A model generated the notes under the pieces. That model saw nothing but the letters and a program-made list of their open reading frames with translations. It did no database searches and was not told the DNA's origin. From CANNDT01 sp945876205 (GTDB lineage: Bacteria; Acidobacteriota; Vicinamibacteria; Vicinamibacterales; UBA2999), in contig CANNDT010000150.1 of NCBI GenBank assembly GCA_947503365.1, positions 1 to 7,388 on the forward strand: a DNA stretch of 7,388 nt. Direction: 5' to 3'. A program made the translations under genes and the position numbers. Shown here piece after piece: positions 6,370 to 7,388 of this stretch. Numbering within the stretch: position 1 is the first letter of the stretch; each line of letters begins with the position of its first letter.

Positions 6370-6752
6370 GAAAGCGTGAACGCGTGAGTGTACACCTCAA
6401 TGCGAGGCCGGCCATCCACGAAATCAACGGTGACGACGTCAAAACGGCAGGGTTGATCGAGAAGATGCCGGCGCGCCAGGAAGTCTGTGGCCATTTGCCC
6501 GATTCGGTGCTGCTTCAAAGCGGTCACCGCCGCCGCGGCCCCGCCAAATTCGTTGCCCGCGCGCGCCTTCACCTCGATGAAGACGACCTCGCCAGCCTCC
6601 CGCGCGATGATGTCAATTTCGCCGAACCTGGTCCGGTAGCGGCGTTCAAGAATTGCGTACCCGCGCCGCCGCAACTCCTCGCAGGCGAGATCCTCGCCCA
6701 TTTTCCCTAAGGATTGCCGGCCATCGCTTCCCATGCCCCACGGCGATCGCAT
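6366..6752 (-). CDS. yraN: YraN/UPF0102 family PD-(D/E)XK nuclease-fold protein
   Basis: A 128-residue protein of the UPF0102 family (usual length about 115-125), which has a Holliday-junction-resolvase-like fold. Visible family residues are G19-E20-D21 in the first helix, R40 in the basic RRYRTRFG segment, G44-E-I-D47, E60-V-K62 (the D/E-x-K pair), and F104-D-V-V107. Its biological role in most bacteria is unsettled; a DNA-repair or recombination nuclease is assumed from the fold. ATG 6750-6752 is given here, but the second Met (6732-6734), yielding MGSDGRQSLGKMGEDLA, aligns better with the usual family start and may be the real one. It reads into galT on the same strand and may share its transcript. 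A REP-like hairpin lies just upstream. Confidence 0.92.
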   Translation of the reverse strand: MRSPWGMGSDGRQSLGKMGEDLACEELRRRGYAILERRYRTRFGEIDIIAREAGEVVFIEVKARAGNEFGGAAAAVTALKQHRIGQMATDFLARRHLLDQPCRFDVVTVDFVDGRPRIEVYTHAFTLS

Positions 6753-6758
6753 ATCCCG

Positions 6759-6781
6759 GTCCGGCTGAAGCCGGACACTAC
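6759..6781 (-). repeat. REP-like palindrome with GTAG head, upstream of yraN
   Basis: GTCCGGC (6759-6765) pairs perfectly with GCCGGAC (6770-6776) around a TGAA loop. On the - strand GTAG (complement of 6778-6781) precedes it by one base. This is the clearest REP-like unit in the window. It sits 7 bases upstream of the annotated yraN ATG, so it could fold in the yraN leader. Confidence 0.55.
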
Positions 6782-6790
6782 GTACGACCG

Positions 6791-7046
6791 GAAGCCACGA
6801 AGTTCACGACACTCTCAGCCACGAAGGACACGAAACGGGTAGCCACGAAGATCACGAAGCACCAACCCTTTTGGCCAGACCTATCGAGGCTTTCGTGTTG
6901 CCCTGACTTCGTGACCTTCGTGATCTTCGTGGCCAGATTCCTTCGTGATCTTCGTGGCCTTCGTGGCCTGATACCTTCGTGTCCTTCGTGGCCCTACTTC
7001 GTGACCTTCGTGTGCTTCGTGGCCAGATACTTCGTGTCTTCGTGGC
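6791..7046. repeat. Two-armed array of 9-bp CTTCGTGNN repeats
   Basis: The roughly 300-base gap between yraN and the aminotransferase has no gene. Its left part (6791-6860) carries CACGAAG four times (6796, 6820, 6844, 6853) plus degenerate copies. Its right part (6907-7044) carries CTTCGTG thirteen times, in runs of two or three units of 9 bp separated by 4-7-base spacers such as CAGAT. The arms are opposite in orientation. Left units such as 6842-6859 are complementary to right units such as 6941-6958, so the whole can fold on itself. Because 9 is a multiple of 3, it reads as open frames full of repeated peptides (FVTFVIFV), which are not real proteins. The array ends 9 bases short of the aminotransferase stop. 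Confidence 0.85.
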
Positions 7047-7055
7047 TCCGGCGGG

Positions 7056-7388
7056 TCATTTCCCGATCGCGGTCATGGCCTGATCCAGCAGGGTCAGCGC
7101 TTCGTCGGCTTGCTGCGTGCTCAGCACCAACGGTGGCGAGATCCGGATCGCGTTGCGGCCGGCGCCGAGGACGAGCAGGCCTCGCTTGAAGCACTCCTTC
7201 ACCAGCGCGTCTCGCTCGCTGGTCGCGCGTTCCTTCGTCGTCCGGTCGCGCACCAGCTCGATGCCGATCATCAGGCCGCGGCCGCGCACGTCACCGATGA
7301 TCGGGTGCTTCTCCATCAGCGCCTTCGCGCCCGCCATGAAGTGCGCGCCGACGACGTCCGCGTTCTTGATCAAGCTGTCGCGTAGCAG
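7056..7388 (-). CDS. Class III (PLP) aminotransferase, C-terminal part (partial)
   Basis: The frame is open to the right edge of the window and gives 110 residues of a C-terminus (…LLRDSLIKNADVV to …AMTAIGK). The blocks I22-GDVRGRGLMIGIELV-like (window residues about 32-48) and RISPPLVLS are the typical small-domain signature of class III aminotransferases (GabT, ArgD, omega-amino acid:pyruvate transaminase group). The PLP-binding lysine and substrate-pocket residues are outside the window, so the substrate cannot be named; a GabT-like 4-aminobutyrate or acetylornithine enzyme is most likely. The TTG at 7371-7373 is not a start, since the family sequence continues upstream of it. The stop at 7056-7058 is followed at once by the repeat array. 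Confidence 0.92.
   Translation of the reverse strand: MLRDSLIKNADVVGAHFMAGAKALMEKHPIIGDVRGRGLMIGIELVRDRTTKERATSERDALVKECFKRGLLVLGAGRNAIRISPPLVLSTQQADEALTLLDQAMTAIGK

Noticed and set aside
6791..7046. CRISPR array
   Set aside because: Units are 9 bp and directly abutting, there are no 30-40-bp unique spacers, orientation flips, and no cas genes are near.
6653..7189. + strand frame with FVTFVIFV-type repeats
   Set aside because: It arises from reading the 9-bp repeat array in frame, and it overlaps two well-supported genes on the other strand.

Overview
The window looks like a piece of a high-GC bacterial chromosome. The best guess is Acidobacteriota, possibly the Vicinamibacteria. This rests on the GC-rich, strongly codon-biased genes on the right and on the intergenic repeats (9-bp CTTCGTGNN/NNCACGAAG runs, and short palindromes headed by GTAG), which I associate with that group. 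No marker gene proves the taxon.

Left part (1-4868, all + strand). The window opens inside the last codons of an IS3-family transposase, followed by a likely IS right end. Next comes a compact run of four co-directional genes: a 142-aa protein of unknown function, a 944-aa MmeI-like fused restriction-modification enzyme (N-terminal PD-(D/E)XK nuclease, N6-adenine methyltransferase with DPACGSGNF and NPPF motifs, target-recognition region, C-terminal domain), a 224-aa HNH nuclease, and a 255-aa protein with one N-terminal membrane helix and a very charged coiled-coil stretch. Gaps between them are 15, 6 and 3 bases, so they are probably one operon. This is the accessory, defence-like region. 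The enzyme alone would be an ordinary Type IIG/IIL system. The linked HNH and membrane proteins are what make the cassette worth a closer look.

Middle (4869-5329). A tRNA pair on the - strand, tRNA-Gly(GCC) then tRNA-Cys(GCA), both with encoded CCA and probably co-transcribed. The 3' end of tRNA-Cys faces the defence cassette, the usual side for island integration. The spacer between the tRNAs holds a palindromic repeat whose stem reaches into the CCA of tRNA-Gly. Upstream of the tRNAs lie a REP-like palindrome and a near-perfect 27-bp inverted repeat that abuts the galT stop.

Right part (5330-7388, - strand). Ordinary chromosomal genes: the 3' part of a class III aminotransferase, a YraN/UPF0102 nuclease-fold protein, and a GalT-like nucleotidyltransferase. 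Metal-ligand positions of GalT look intact, but the catalytic second histidine of the HxHxQ motif is a cysteine (HSCSQ). Each gap between these genes contains a palindrome or a repeat array.
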